From the NCBI GenBank assembly GCA_012932295.1, contig JAAONU010000013.1, positions 46,576,627 through 46,640,626 on the forward strand: 64,000 nt of DNA. Reading direction: 5' to 3'. Below the pieces are notes generated by a model, which saw only the letters and a list, made by a program, of their open reading frames with translations, did no database searches and was not told the DNA's origin. The position numbers were made by a program, and so were the translations under genes. The stretch is from Cyclina sinensis (taxonomy: Eukaryota; Mollusca; Bivalvia; Venerida; Veneridae). Position 1 is the stretch's first letter, and every line of letters begins with the position of its first letter. This document shows, piece by piece, positions 32,955 through 46,790 of the stretch.

Positions 32955-34300
32955 GTTTGAAACTTCAGTATATAGTGATTAAAAGTTCCAAGTATTCCTT
33001 GATATTCAAATATATGCTAGCTAAGTAGTGCTGGAAATTTCAAGTATTCTTTGATATTCTAATATATGTTAGTAGTGCCGGAAATTTCAAGTATTCCTTG
33101 ATATTCTAGTATATGTTAGTAGTGCTGGTAATTTCCAGTATTCATTGATATTCTAGTATATGCTAGTAGTGCTGGAAATTTCAAGTATTCCTTGATATTC
33201 TAATATATGCTAGTAGTGCTGGAAATTTCAAGTATTCCTTGATATTCTAGTATATGCTAGTAGTGCTGGAAATTTCAATTATTCTTTGATATTATAATAC
33301 ATGCTACTGGTGTTGGAAATTTCAAGTATTCCTTGATATTCTAGTATATGCTAGTAGTGCTGGAAATTTCAAGTATTCTTTGATATTCTAATATATGTTA
33401 GTAGTGCTGGAAATTTCAAGTATTCCTTGATATTCTAATTTATGCTAGTGGTGCTGGAAATTTCAATTATTCTTTGATATTATAATATATGCTACTGGTG
33501 TTGGAAATTTCAAGTATTCCTTGATATCCTAATATATGCTAGTGCTGTTGGAAATTTCAAGTATTTTCTGATATTCTAATATATGCTATTAGTGTTTGAA
33601 ATTTCAAGTATTCTTTGATATCCTTATATATGCTACTATTGGGGGAAGTTTCAAGTATTTATTGATAGCCTTACATGTATATATTCTAGAAGTGTTGGAA
33701 GATTTCAAGTATTCCTTGTTATTCTAGCATCTGCTAGTAGTGTTGGTATTTTTCAAGTTTTGGTTGATATTCTAGGAATATGGATTGTACGAAATTTTCA
33801 AGTATTCCTTATTATTCTAGGATTACGTTAGTAGTGTTGGATTTTTTCAAGTTTTCCTTGATTTTCTATGAGTATAAGAGAATTTTGGAAATTTTAAAGT
33901 ATTCTTTGATATTCTTATATATGCTAGAAGTGTTGGAAATTTCAAGTATTCTTTGATATCGTTATTTATGCTTGTAGTGTTGGAAATTTCAAGTATTCTT
34001 TGATATCCAATTATATTATAGAAGTTTTCGAAATTTCAAATATTCTTTGATATCCAATCATATTCTAGAAGTGTTGGAAATTTCAAATATTCTTTGATAT
34101 ACTAATATGTGCTAGTAGTGTTTGAAATTTACAAGTTCTCCTTGATATCCTAGGATTACGTTAGTATTGTTGGAAGTTTTCAAGTATTCTTTGATATTCT
34201 AATTTATGTTAGTAGTGTTGGAAGTTTCAAATATTCTTTGATATTCTTATATATGCTAGAAGTGTTGGACGTTTTCAAGTATTCCTTGATATTCTACTAT
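32955..34300 (+). repeat. 47-bp minisatellite, about 28 copies
   Basis: Unit TGGAAATTTCAAGTATTCCT then TGATATTCTAATATATGCTAGTAGTGT in parts. Exact 47-bp spacing is seen in the left half (for example 33181 and 33228), while the right half is increasingly diverged with indels. Confidence 0.95.
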
Positions 34301-37300
34301 ATATATCACAAATTGGCTTCCAAATTCCATTTACACTGACTGTCACTGAAATAATTAGTTTATAAAGAGGAATCGTAGAATTCTCATTATTTATTAATGT
34401 TGTATGAAATTGTTCTGTGGCAATATATTGGTTATAATAGGTAAAGCAATTACAAGCCGGCTGCTTGTGACAGGAGAACGATGCATCAGCAGAAAGTTTT
34501 TGTCTTGACGTATATAAATATGGAAACATTAAAAAGACACTAATCTTAATATTGCAGTTTACACCATCTTGTGAATTTATAGCGTTCTTACCAAAAAGAT
34601 GATAAGCGAGCAATCAGTTTCGCGCAAAGTAGTCAAATAACAATAAAAAATGACGACTGTAATTATTTATAAGGATACCCAGAGGCAAAACTTGTATTTG
34701 GAAGGTTTTGTGTCTGTAAAGTATTTTTTTTTTGACAATTTCTATGTTCGCATGCTCCATAAACGGTAAAGTGAACAGCAACGGAACGTTTCAGCAATAA
34801 ATATTTAGAATTATATTTCGTAACTGTATAGTCACTAAATTATTAAAGAGTACATTCATCATTGTCATCCAGATATCTGCGAGCCCCGGGTTGAGATCCA
34901 GTCAATATTCGACAATACTGACCATTCATATCAGGAACTGTGCACTTCATTTTTGACTACGACCTGGTTTCTTTGAAGTGCCGACTCTTACACAATCTGT
35001 CATTTGGACCGCTCTTTCAATTTCATAGTAAATTCATTCAATGAAACTTTAATATATTTTTCTATTTATTCATTATATTTCATTTAAATCGATAAATTAC
35101 AAGTCACTGAGGCAGTCTTTAGCAAACACGCTAGATAATTTTCTTACTTTACATTTCATTATATGATAATTAAAACATGCTAAAACAGTTGATTTTATAA
35201 TGCGACCAGAATATCCTGTACTATTTTTATTTGCTTTCATTCATTTTTTTTCTCATTTAATTAAATAATTGGAAACAATTGTTTTCTCTGTCTTATAACT
35301 TGCCTCTTTCAGCCCCTCCTATCTTTGTGACAAGAAGTATTAGTTTATATTTTCCCTGAATAAAAACTGTCACCGTCACTCTAATATATTTACGAATGTA
35401 GTAAGTGACAAACCATTTCTATTTTCAAAGGCAGAGTATTTATTAATTACTGTAAAACTTAAAAGAGAAGAAATGCTCCGGGGTACAATAGGAAAGTTTC
35501 TGCTGACTTTTTTCCGAATTAAGTTATGACGTAAGAGTGACGTAAGCGTGTAATAGTCCTAAAATCAGTTGCATTTCGGAAAAAAAGTTCCTTTACTTAT
35601 ATGGCTTTTTGTCGGACATTTAATACAGAGATGATCACATTTATAATTAGCAATAATGACAAAATAATCCAGACGTTGCTTTCGAATCGTATAGAAAATA
35701 ATAACCATTGGAAATTGAGAAATCCAGACTATATATACAAAAACAGGAAATACCTTAGTTGCGTGTAATGACGTGGTTATAAAAATGCCTGCCGTTACTA
35801 AAACTGTAAAAAAAAATCCGAAGAAGCAACATTAGAAGTTCGAAAATGTTTGGCTACATTAATTCAATTTGAGAATGTTTTCACAAACCCTTAAAAAAAT
35901 AAGGCTTCCTGTATTTGACCGAAATAAACAAATCGATTTCATATTTATCTGAAGTAGGAAACACAATATAGTATCATTTTAAGTAAACAATATATAATTG
36001 CACTTAAAGTAAACAAGATAAAATAACCTTGATCATTACATAGAAATAAAAAAATATTAACTACGCACAAAGTTAATAGCTGTAATTCACCATGTATTCA
36101 GTCGAGTGTCAAATTATATTCACTTAATGCACGTAACGTAATGATAAATGCACTGGTTTCAAAGTCCATGAATATTTTAACAGAAACCATTCAAGTTTTC
36201 GTTTCATCTACAACGCACTGAGTTAGTGTACCGTGACAAACAAAAAGGCTTTTAAAAAATCGCAGCGTATTCATGCGCGAGTGTATTAAATCTATAAGCC
36301 TGATGGTAACTATGACTCTGGCAATTCAAGCACCGGCGAAGCAAAGTAGCCTTTTCTCATAATAATTATTAGATTTCCAAATTCAAAAAATTGCCTCCCC
36401 ACACGTTCCTTTTCAAGTTTCAATGTAAAGCACTTTTACAGGGGCGGAGGAGGGGGAGGACTCACTTGAAGGTCTATGGTCATGGTAGTGGTAGAAAAGG
36501 GGTCATAACACCAACGTCTGGGCATTACAATTAGACAATACTCATATTCTAGGTTGGTATACATTGAATATGCATCTATATATGTGTCTTGTTACAATCC
36601 AGTTTTACAAGCCTGCAAAACGACAAAATTTCGATATACTTTGAGACCTTCCACACCCACATACTTATGGCTACATCAGTCTTTTTTGTGGCAAAGTAAT
36701 GACATTTCGACAACTGAGTTTGAAATATTGTAATTACATATAAAAGTGATACAACAGTTGCACTCTCGATGTTCATTTTGCCTATGAAATCATGTTTCTT
36801 TTTCTCTGGCAATTCGAGATTTTTTATTAATTTATTGAAAAATGTCATCTGTTAACAGAAAACATGACGATGTTTTGCATTTATTTAGAAAATGTTGATT
36901 GTTTTGTTTTTGCCACCAAATACGCACAGAACTTGATAACTTTTTATAAAAGTCTCTGAAACAAAAAAGGGCGCGTTCAAAAGAAATATTTCGAGTGTCA
37001 AATCAGTAATGAATGTTAACTCTCACGCAAAGTATGCTTAAGTGTGAAATAAAGTTTTCCAACGACTCATTTTCACGCCAAAAGGAATATCGCATTCCAG
37101 AGGTGTCCCGATTTTAATGGAAATAGTTTGTGAAAAACCAAAATCTTTGCAGCGTGTCAAGATCTTAATCCGTTTTGTCAATTTAGAAGTCACCTTACTT
37201 GCAATACTGGAGTCAAGGAAGGTATGCAATCAACCTAAGGAATAAAGAACAGCGTATCTCGAAACACCGCCTGTATTATAACATACGCATATACTGAAAA

Positions 37301-38347
37301 TATGAGTTTTTACGACAGTCAGGGATTTTACTTCTTATCGTCTTTTGTAGTATATCCAGTGTCATTTTTGCTTAAAGATACAACTGTGATAAAATGGAAC
37401 GAAACAATATTGATTTCTGCTCAAAGAGGTCTAACCTATAGACAGTACCTTATCTCAAACCCTGCTTAAGTATAAGAATGATCTTATAGAGACAGACAAT
37501 TCACACATCATTTAAATAAGTTAATATTCGAAAACATATTGCTGGGAATACCGGTGCTAGGCACATACAATTTAAAATTTTCAAATATCACAGTTTCCTT
37601 TTCTACATATATCACTTTGTTTCTCGTAAATATTCCTTAACACCAAGAGACACTCTACTAATTAGTTTACAAGCAAGTATTGCACCGCTTCCATTATTTA
37701 TTAATTATATATGAAATATTTCATGGCAATATAATGACTATAGGTAGCAACTACAACGTAATTGTTAGTGGCGAACAGCGACAAACAACAGAAATTAAAA
37801 GAAATATTTCAATAGCCAAACACGGTGTAAGAGTCAAACAGAGACTGGGTGAAGTTACGCTAATACAACCAGTCATAAAGTAGTCTTCATAACGAATCGA
37901 TCATAATAGCGACCCTACTGTGTTCTACATTTTACACTTATTTTTTGAAGTTGCTAATTTTCTTTAGATTATGAAATAATCAAAGTGGTCTTGATATCGG
38001 TAAGACGAGAAGTTTTCCTCTGTGATAGCAAAAGCACAATTTATAATATTTGACAAACGTGACGTCATGTGATACGTCGACTTCCGACAATCATCATCGG
38101 AAAAATAATAACTCTTCCAAGATAGAGGTATTTTGTTTTATTTGATAACACGAAGAAAACATGATTGTCTGAGGCAATACTAGTGTCAATAGTGCAGCAT
38201 GTTTTATTTGAATTAAAACGGGATACCATATCAAGGGAAAAGAAGGAAATTTGTCTCTACTACAGCAGTCTTTTCAGCAGTCTAATTTAAAGATACGACA
38301 AATCAAGCAATGCAAAAACAAAAACAAAAAACAAACAAAAAGAAAAA
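34301..38347. other. Diverged internal duplications; candidate short exon at 35754-35803
   Basis: Blocks here resemble others nearby: 34350-34440 with 37650-37750 (ATTATTTATTAAT and GGCAATATA landmarks), and 35330-36060 with 39390-40150 (CAAGAAGTAT, AAATGCTCC, TTAAGTTATGACG, AAGTAGGAAA in the same order). On the minus strand 35803-35754 is a 50-bp segment between a T-rich ACAG acceptor and an AAG|GTATTT donor. One frame reads LVTAGIFITTSLHATK, but no partner is certain. A minus frame at 36576-36848 begins with a signal-peptide-like MNIESATVVSLLYVITIF and has a GTATGT donor, but is unrecognised. Confidence 0.4.
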
Positions 38348-38903
38348 CAAGAACTGTCACTGTAAGATGACAATGCCCCCGAACTTGGTGCTTTGACCTT
38401 TGAACTGAGAACCAGTCATTCAGTGGTCAAGGTCAAATAAATATAGGTCAGTGGGAACGTCTTATCCAAAGTGGGTTGTGTCCAAGTATGAAGTAAATCC
38501 ACTTACTAATAAGGAAGTTATGGGCAATGTTGAAGCTTTTGGACAATTGGATATTCAAGGTAAAGGTCATTCAGGGGTCAAGATCAAACAAATATAGGTC
38601 AGTGGAAAGGTCTTGTCCAAAGGGGTGCTGTGTCCAAGTATGAAGTAAATCCACTTACTAATAAAGAAGTTATTGCTAATGTTAAAGTTTTTGGACAATT
38701 GGATCTTCAAAGTAAAGGTCATTAAGGGGTCAAGGTCAAATAAATATAGGTCAGTGGAAAGGTCTTGTCCAAAGGGGTGTTGTATCCAAGTATGAAGTAA
38801 ATCCACTTACTAATAAGAAAGTTATTGCCAATGTTAAAGTTTTCGGACGGACTGACGGACGGACGGACAGTTCAAAAACTATATGCCTCCCTTCGGGGGC
38901 ATA
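38348..38903 (+). mobile_element. Hairpin-ended non-autonomous element C (150-bp units)
   Basis: Starts CAAGAACTGTCACTGTAAGA and ATGCCCCCGAAC. It has three units of about 150 bp (GGTCAAGGTCAAATAAATAT and CAAGTATGAAGTAAATCCAC), then GGACGGACGGACGG and an end hairpin CTCCCTTCGGGGGC. The TGCCCCCGAA near the start is inverted as TTCGGGGGCA at the end. It shares its layout with elements A, B and E but not their sequence. Confidence 0.78.
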
Positions 38904-38920
38904 AAAAACATGCCAGTATA

Positions 38921-39060
38921 TAAATAACACACATCAGCGAGGGTGATAGAGGATACTGACAACCCGAAAAAACAATAACACCCGAGGCGACAGCCGAGGG
39001 TGTTGTTTTTTGAGGGGTGTCAATATCCTCTGTCACCCTCGCTGATGTGTGTTATTTATT
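38921..39060. repeat. Long hairpin, about 65-bp arms
   Basis: AAATAACACACATCAGCGAG at 38922 is the inverse of CTCGCTGATGTGTGTTATTT near 39040-39058. The stem continues through GGGTGATAGAGGATA and AACACCCGAGGC to a GACAGCC centre. Confidence 0.9.
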
Positions 39061-39214
39061 TTATTATACCGAACCATACATGTGGTCATGTTATATATAC
39101 CTTAGGACTGTTTTTCTTTGGTAACGAGTCGAATCAAACTCAGCTAAACGCTTACAGTCAATATATTCAATAAGCGCCTTTGACGTCATCAGACGCTTGA
39201 ATTTTCTGCAGGGT

Positions 39215-39295
39215 GTGCAAAAAAAACCAATAACACCCGGAGGGTTATTGAAAAAAAATGTTACCCTCTGAGCTGATGCAAAATGTAACATTAGT
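39215..39295. repeat. Diverged relative of the hairpin at 38921-39060
   Basis: AATAACACCCGGAGGGTTATT is a small palindrome and is followed by GTTACCCTCTGAGCTGATGC, resembling the TCACCCTCGCTGATG arm of the neighbouring hairpin. Confidence 0.5.
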
Positions 39296-41449
39296 TTTAA
39301 AAGCCCGATCGCCTATAAGAATTTAGTATTGGCAGTTTACGTGAGGTATAATAATGAAACTTGTTGTATTTTACTTGCTTTGAGTTCTTTCAAGAAGTAT
39401 GTCTCTTCCATATCCGATACCTCTTTACACCAGCAGACACATTCGAAATTAGTACAAACTGTCATTTCTGTATTTCGTTTATATCCTGTAGATTGTTTTA
39501 AATATATTTATTTGCAGAGTATTGATTACTCTAAAACTTTGTATTGTATTCCAGAGTACCAAATGCTCCAGAAAAGAGATGCAAAGTGTCTGGTGACACC
39601 AGGGTGATATATTATAAAGTCATTAAGTTATGACGCAAGGGAAGAATAATATCTCTATCAGCGCAAAAATTAATCAATCTTAACAAATTTACATACTTAG
39701 CTTTAAGTCTGAAGGCTTTCGATACAATCAAAGTACCTAATTGTTTCGTTTAATTAACAATAAAGACAATCACATCGTTGTGTTTACATCTGTTGAGACA
39801 CAATATAAGACCGTGGGTTCCTTTGACCAGGCAAACTGTTGTATTTATGATAATATTCGACACTTACTTAGTTGAGTCTTTGAATTAACGTGAACAAAAG
39901 GTTTGACTGACCATATTAACATAAACAAACTTGCTCAAACATATACTACGAAATATTTATCAAAAGTAGGAAAATAGCTTGAAAATGATTTAATGAAATT
40001 GTCTTTTAAGTCAGTGAAAATATTCTAAGGAATTTTTAAAACCTAAGGGGAAACGATGTTTATGTTATAAATACCAACAGCTTTTATGTACAGTATGTTA
40101 CCTTTTGTATCAAACAAATTTTTTTCAAGGTAAAGTGACCTTAACTAAGACATAGAATTTCACGAGCACGGGCATTATCTTTGTTTCATTACAGCATACA
40201 AATCATTAACGAAATGCAAATGACGCAGTAAGACACAAAAGAGTTCATTATGCCTAAATATTTTATAAGTACTATTTGCGAGCAACGTGTTTCTTGACAA
40301 AGTTCACTTTTTGAAGGTGCAAGACTGCTGGGTTTATTTCCACTGTAAAACATATATGTGCTCGAGCAGAATAGATGAGCGAATCAAGTCTGTAGAGTCT
40401 ATAACAGAAGCAACAGTAAGATAGACTACAGAGATTGCAATGATTCTTACAATACAGATCAAGTTTGAATTACTTTGACACTAGCATTGCAACATAAACA
40501 AACCGATCTTGATAAATCTAAAAAAAAGATGATGTTATACGTGTAACGCTTCTGTGATTATTACTTTCGACATTTTTCATCTTGTATAGCAGAATTATAG
40601 GATTTTACAAATGTTTCCTGTTTTGAATAAGTAGGCCTAAGCAAAATACCTTATGAATCCAAAACGATAGAATACGATTGTGATTTCAATGATGCAGAAA
40701 AAAGGTAAAATATCTTAAGAAAATTGACAGTTACTCACCAAAGCAAGACAGTGTTCAAGAGTATAGAATGTAGAAGAATTAGAGCTGTCACGTTCTTGTA
40801 AACAAGCCAGACAGCTTTGCCAATAAGAGTATCCATGGTTGCAAAATGGCGGTTTAAACTCGATATCAATTAACACCCCCTATGGCTAAATTTAATCATT
40901 TTGTGACATGGTAACTGTTTCTTCCGATACTCTTTTTACCCCTGGGTTGTTAGATTTTTTTCATGGTATTTCGCGACTAGATCCTGCTGAGAGTTTTCAA
41001 TGCATTTATGGATGAATTGATATACTAATAAGACAGATGTTTATACATAAAACCATTCAGATAATATCAAATATTTCAAATGAATCTGCGGATGGTCAAA
41101 GATCTTATTGATAATAAAAAAGAATTCGTTCGATTCAAATGTTTTAATATTACTTTTTTTAAATTTCAAGATCAGAGAAATGCTGCTGCAAATAAAAATG
41201 CGAGCTGAAAATATCTGAATAGATTATTTTCTCCGTTCATTCTCACAATTTTCAGCTTTATGTCAAAAATCTTTCACTTTTTGCACGCTTAAACTGCATT
41301 TTCTTCAAAAGTGTTCGACTGGTTAAGATTCACTGTTTGCAATGGTTTCTGTTAAAATATCCACGCCATTGTCTGCAGTTTTGTTATGATCATTCCGTCA
41401 TATAACATTATCATGTCCTGTGTTGGGATCTTGCAAATCCAGTATGTCT
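39296..41449. other. Second copy of the duplicated block; no firm gene except a candidate exon
   Basis: 39390-40150 is the diverged partner of 35330-36060. The plus-strand 92-codon frame at 39329-39607 lies in this block and has no recognisable domain. The minus-strand exon candidate at 40739-40836 is listed separately. 40850-40950 resembles 45395-45500 (GGCTGAATTAATCATTTTGTG-like landmark). Confidence 0.45.
40739..40836 (-). CDS. Candidate first exon, hydrophobic N-terminus (possible alternative Shal start)
   Basis: ATG at 40836-40834 has a strong context (ACCATGG). It opens 32 codons plus two bases before a good donor (CTTTG|GTGAGT). The peptide begins MDTLIGKAVWLVYKNVTALI and continues with a Leu/Ile-rich run, like a membrane helix or signal anchor. 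It lies 10.6 kb upstream of the Shal S6 exon on the same strand, and its phase (two bases left over) matches the single completing base of that exon, so splicing would give TGT-TAT-GGT-GAC (CYGD). That product would lack T1, S1-S5 and the Gly of the filter. Alternatives are the first exon of an unrelated gene, or chance. No family is recognised. Confidence 0.35.
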
Positions 41450-42430
41450 CATTTGTTGTAATAGATGTTATACTGGCTATATTGGTTGTCTTAAGTTTAG
41501 ATCTAGCAACTTTCAGCATTTCTGCAAAGTTCTAAACGTGTTGTACTGGTTGTATTAAGTTTGGATCTAGCAACTTTCAGCATTTCTGCAAAGTTCTAAA
41601 CGTGTTGTACTGGTTGTATTAGGTTTGGATCTAGCAACTTTCAGCATTTCTGCAAAGTTCTAAAACGTGTTGTACTGGTTGTATTAGGTTTGGATCTAGC
41701 AACTTTCAGCATTTCTGCAAAGTTCTAAACGTGTTGTACTGGTTGTATTAGGTTTGGATCTAGCAACTTTCAGCATTTCTGCAAAGTTCTAAAACGTGTT
41801 GTACTGGTTGTCTTAGGGTTGGATCTAGCAACTTTCAGCATTTCTGCAAAGTTCTAAACGTGTTGTACTGGTTGTCTTAGGTTTGGATCTAGCAACTTTC
41901 AGCATTTCTGCAAAATTCTAAACGTGTTGTACTGGTTGTCTTAGGTTTGGATCTAGCAACTTTCAGCATTTCTGCAAAGTTCTAAACGTGTTGTACTGGT
42001 TGTCTTAGGGTTGGATCTAGCACCTTTCAGCATTTCTGCAAAGTTCTAAAACGTGTTGTACTGGTTGTCTTAGGTTTGGATCAAGCAACTTTCAGCATTT
42101 CTGCAAAGTTCTAAAACGTGTTGTACTGATTGTCTTAGGTTTGGATCTAGCACCTTTCGGTATGTCTGCCAAGTTATAATAACTGTTGTACTGTCTTAGA
42201 TATTTGGATCTAGCACCTTTCGGTAAGTCTGCTAGGCTGTAAAATATATTGTCTGGTTGTCTTGTGGTTGATTTTACAAATTTCAGAACGGTTCCCAAGG
42301 TTTTAACTGTATTGTACTTATTGTCCTGATTTTGGATCTTTTAACTTCCGGTATGTATCCCAGTTGTAAAATGTATTGTACTGGTTATCTTGTATTTAGA
42401 TTAGCAACTTTCGGTACGTCTCTACAGTTA
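41450..42430 (+). repeat. 64-65-bp tandem repeat, about 15 copies
   Basis: Unit GTTGTACTGGTTGTCTTAGG, TTTGGATCTAGCAACTTTCA, GCATTTCTGCAAAGTTCTAAAC. TCTGCA anchors fall at 41521, 41585, 41649, 41714 and 41778. Copies at the right end are diverged. The minus frame at 42092-42298 (LADIPKGARSK twice) is a translation of the repeat. Confidence 0.95.
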
Positions 42431-45400
42431 TCGATCGCATTACTAGTTGCTTTTTTCAATGATAAGATATTTAACAATGCACCAACAACAGGCAGGATAT
42501 TTACACTATTGGAAGAGTAAAAGTCCTGCTTCAATTAATCCTTTTTTAAATAAAAAGAGTTGCTTTTAATGCCTTGTTTCTGTTCACCTTAATCTTTTTT
42601 TTGCTCTAAAATTAAAAAAAATATCGGAATTTGACTTTTCCGTCATGTCAACCTGAGTAACTGTCAGAAATGAACTTACCAGTTAAAATAAATTGCCAGA
42701 CTTTCTTCAAAGTTCGATTCTAAATAAATTAGTTCAATGCTATTAAAAACACACTGAAAGAACGACTCAAACACATTGCTGCTTGATGTAACACAACCTC
42801 CTTAATTAGCATGTTTTAACACAGCCGCCTGAATTAGCTTGTTTTTAACACCACCGCCTAAGTACGTTAACTTTTCTGGTAATTAGCTTGTAAGATGTTT
42901 CTTCGTTACTTATTTATTCTCGGAAACATTCCAACTGAAGGTGCACTATTTTTGTTTCAACTACAACAATTAATTATCAAACGTTATAAAGTTCTTTGAA
43001 CATTCTGTAATTTTTACAAATCGGCGACATTATCTTAATGATTTAATGCAACAAATCACCATTTATCATGTGAAGGTATTACGTTATTCATAAATCCATT
43101 TAGATTACACAGCAGGAATATAATCTCAATTGCCAGAGAAAAAAGTTTCACGAGCTTGAGAGGAAACAGTGAGTTCGTCACAAGATAATTCAGACAGAGG
43201 GGGTCTTAAATGATATCGAATTTTAACTGTTATTTCACAGCTTTACTTCCTTTTCAGGCCAAATCTGTCTGGCTTTGTTTTTTTAACATGGCAGTACTAC
43301 TTTTTGACGAAATAAAAAAGCACTATTGTTTAGAATATAAAGAAATAACCTTTCACTAAATAGTTTTTTTTCTTAGTACGAACATAGCCAACATATTAAT
43401 CAGTAAAACATACATGTATGAGAAAAAACACAGACATTAGAATATGAAAATGCATAAACTGTTTCGTTTCTAGATGAATTACGTTGCTAACGGTTCACTG
43501 ACTCAGTTGGTTGTAGGAGTTACGTAAATGGGAATGGTTTCTGCTAAAATATTCATGCACTAGGAGACTCGTACATTTATTATTGTGTTACATGCATTCT
43601 GTGAATAAAAGTTTGCTACTCAAATGAATAAATAATGAACAGAAGATATTGACTAGTTTTTCTTTATTTTCTAGGTCAGTATATCACACAAGTATACTTT
43701 TAGTGTAAACTGAATTTAAATAATTTGATTTCCTTTCAATAAAGAGAGCTTTGGCAAGAAATCATCTTTCGTTTTCATTATATTTTTTCTACATTTCTGA
43801 GACGTCAGATGATTAAATAATTCATTAACCATATCCCAACAGCTTATAGTTAAGTTTTCATTAGCGTTCAAAACTTCAAATTTGCTTAGACTGGGTGAAG
43901 TTTTACCGTCAGTGAGGCAAGTCGATATAATGTACGATTTTTGACAGAAATATTCAACCTTCCGTTATGTCTGTACAGATGTAAAATGTAGTGAAATTTT
44001 TATAAAACAGTTCATTACAGATGAAGGAAGTATTTTCAATCTACTGGAGATGTCTCGACTTTAAGTTGAATATATAATGACGTAACAAAGATTTAATTCC
44101 CGTCGTTATGCAAATGACAGGGTTTTTTTTAAGTAACGCGATGGTCTTGCGTCATTGCTGAACGATAATTTCTGAATGGTATATGGGCCTGGAGCATACG
44201 GAGACCTCGCTTCTGTACAGTGAAACATTAACTACTCTAGAAAGGTTTATAGTGATCAATACCACGTGTTCAAAACAGAAATAATTTGTCGCTTGCTATA
44301 GATACTTAAGAAAAAATAATTAAGAGACGATATATTAAAGTCATTATGCGAATTAGTACGGATGCCTGTTTCCATAAAGAAATTGAGTGTACACAAGACA
44401 CAATTTGTGAGACAAAAATATACTGCTAAATTTACCATTCTTAAATCAGTAAATATGGTTAAGTGAAAAATGCTGATTGCTTAGACATACGATTTGAACC
44501 GCGTCAAAACTCAAAATCAAAGCGCTGAAAATACCTGATAAACAAATTATGCGCTTGTGCTTATTGCAGCAAAGATGTCATTTATATTCCACAAGGTCTT
44601 AACAAGCAAACTGTACTTGCAAAAGAATTGAACATTTTTATTTATACGGTAATGAATGCTTTTAAACATTTTAAAACTATGTATATTTGGTAAAATTTAA
44701 CTTCTTCAGCAGGTTATGATTGAATTAGGAATATGAGAAATGTAAACACGACGCCAAGGTAGGAAAAACACTGCCTATCCTGGGCGAAGGTACATGCCAC
44801 TTTTCTTAAGTTTTTATAAGACTTCCAGTATCCTGCCTTCTAATCCTTCTTTTAACCTCATAGTTAAGAGCTTACATTTCTCACTTCGACTCTGCTAGAA
44901 GCATTAATTCAAACATAATTGAGAATAAAACTGCAAAGTTAAACTATTTCAGTCAATACACAGCTGCAAAGAGAACAGTTAGACCGTTTGAATGTTATTA
45001 GTGCAATGTTTAAAAACACTGTAGGAACACATAATGTTTTCTTGATTTCTAAGAATACTGTTTTAGTCTGTGTACTGTGTCTAGATAGGGCTTGAAAACG
45101 CTGTTCGTTGTTTGTGACTCTTCTGTGAGGTAAAACAAAGCAAAACAAAACAAAACAACAACAACAACAAAACAACAGCAACAAAAAAACAAAATTAAAC
45201 AAATTATAAAAAAGGGATTGACAAATATAATTGCTTCTACCTACAGACGTGAAGAAAGTAGAAGTCTACTTCGCAAAATGGACTGATTCCCGAACAAACA
45301 CAACAATTTGCTATCTACTTTGCTCAAAGCTAGGACTGACGCCCTATAATAACAACACTAGACATATTATGCCTGCAGGTGAAATAAGGCTGCGAAATGA

Positions 45401-46790
45401 TAGTTGAAATTCGATATAATTCAAAGCCCCCCCTCTGGCTGAATTAATCATTTTGTGACACAGTGACTATTTCTGCTAAATCTTGTATTTCTCTGGTAAT
45501 TTGAGATTAGGTTCTTCCGGGTAATATCAATGTATGTACTGATTGTATAATATTTTAACAGGAAAGATGGTTATATATTGTACATGTACAAATTCATTTT
45601 AGTGAATTTTCTTTTAGTATGTCAAAACGGACCTTTACCTTTTTTTGTTGGATTTTATTTTTTTAACAGGAGAAAACAATATAAAAGGAGTTTCGAGCAT
45701 ATAGATAATAATCAGAAATAATGATTATAAACAAAAACTACGGGTAATAAAAGACTTCAAAGTACTGATGTTAATAATTTAAAAATCTACATTATTTATT
45801 TTTAGTATAAATATATTTTGATTAAATGAAAATTGGGACAAATAACTGCATAGCAAGATAAATCCAACCAGTTTATCGCTTGGTTATCAAAGACAGATTA
45901 AGGAAAAACAGAAAAAAGTTTAGAGTGTGGGAACAAAATATTTACTTTATTTTCTGCACAAATATCTGGAAACCATATGTTGATCGGAGTCTGTCACTTA
46001 AGCTTAGCTTCTAATTTTTTTAATCGATTCTATTTTGAATACCTCAGTATATTTTCATTACTTGTTTAAGATCTGTCTACAGGAAGTCTATCCAATACTC
46101 TACGGATTTCACCTGTTTAATGGAATGGTCGTAATAAAACGGAACGGGGTGGCTGACATTAGACGAAAAGGAACAAACTCAAAACAAAACAAATTAATGA
46201 AAAACGCAACGATCTAGAACTGTTTTTTTCAGCGTAACTTTTTTACCATTTGACTGTTTTGCCTAAGTAAAATTACGTAACAAAATTAATAACACTTATG
46301 TTCCGCTCCGTGTACAGCCATTCCAAATAAAAATAAGTTAATTCTTTATCATTTTAACATCTAAAAAGCCTAAAGTTCGAATGTAACTGTGCACAATGTA
46401 AGATACAAGGCGTTCAAAAGAATGTTTATTAAACATTCTTTATCTTAATCATTTATTTTATACATACGCATGTATTTATCATATCAACCCTTACAGTTTT
46501 ATTTTCTTTTACCTCTGAAATAAAATTTTGCAATACATGGAACTTTTTTGATATAATTGAGTTATGGTTTGAACCATTGTCTGAAACTTTAACGCTAATT
46601 TAATGTTATTACACGAAACGCTTTACAGTAATGAGAATGACCGAATTGCTTAAATGGGATTGTCGTACGTCCAGAAAATAAAATATGATTCAGAAAGACA
46701 CCTTGTGCGCAGATCGATGGCGGTGTCGGAGTATGGACGTGACTTCGAAAATAATCCCTTAACAAAACTAGCAAAGAAAATAAAAAAGAA

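Noticed and set aside
34868..34930. GGTTGAGATCC, box-B-like sequence
   Set aside because: No box A or tRNA fold upstream; not enough to call a tRNA or SINE.
42092..42298. Minus-strand 68-codon frame with LADIPKGARSK twice
   Set aside because: It is a by-product of the 64-bp tandem array; no start context or conservation.
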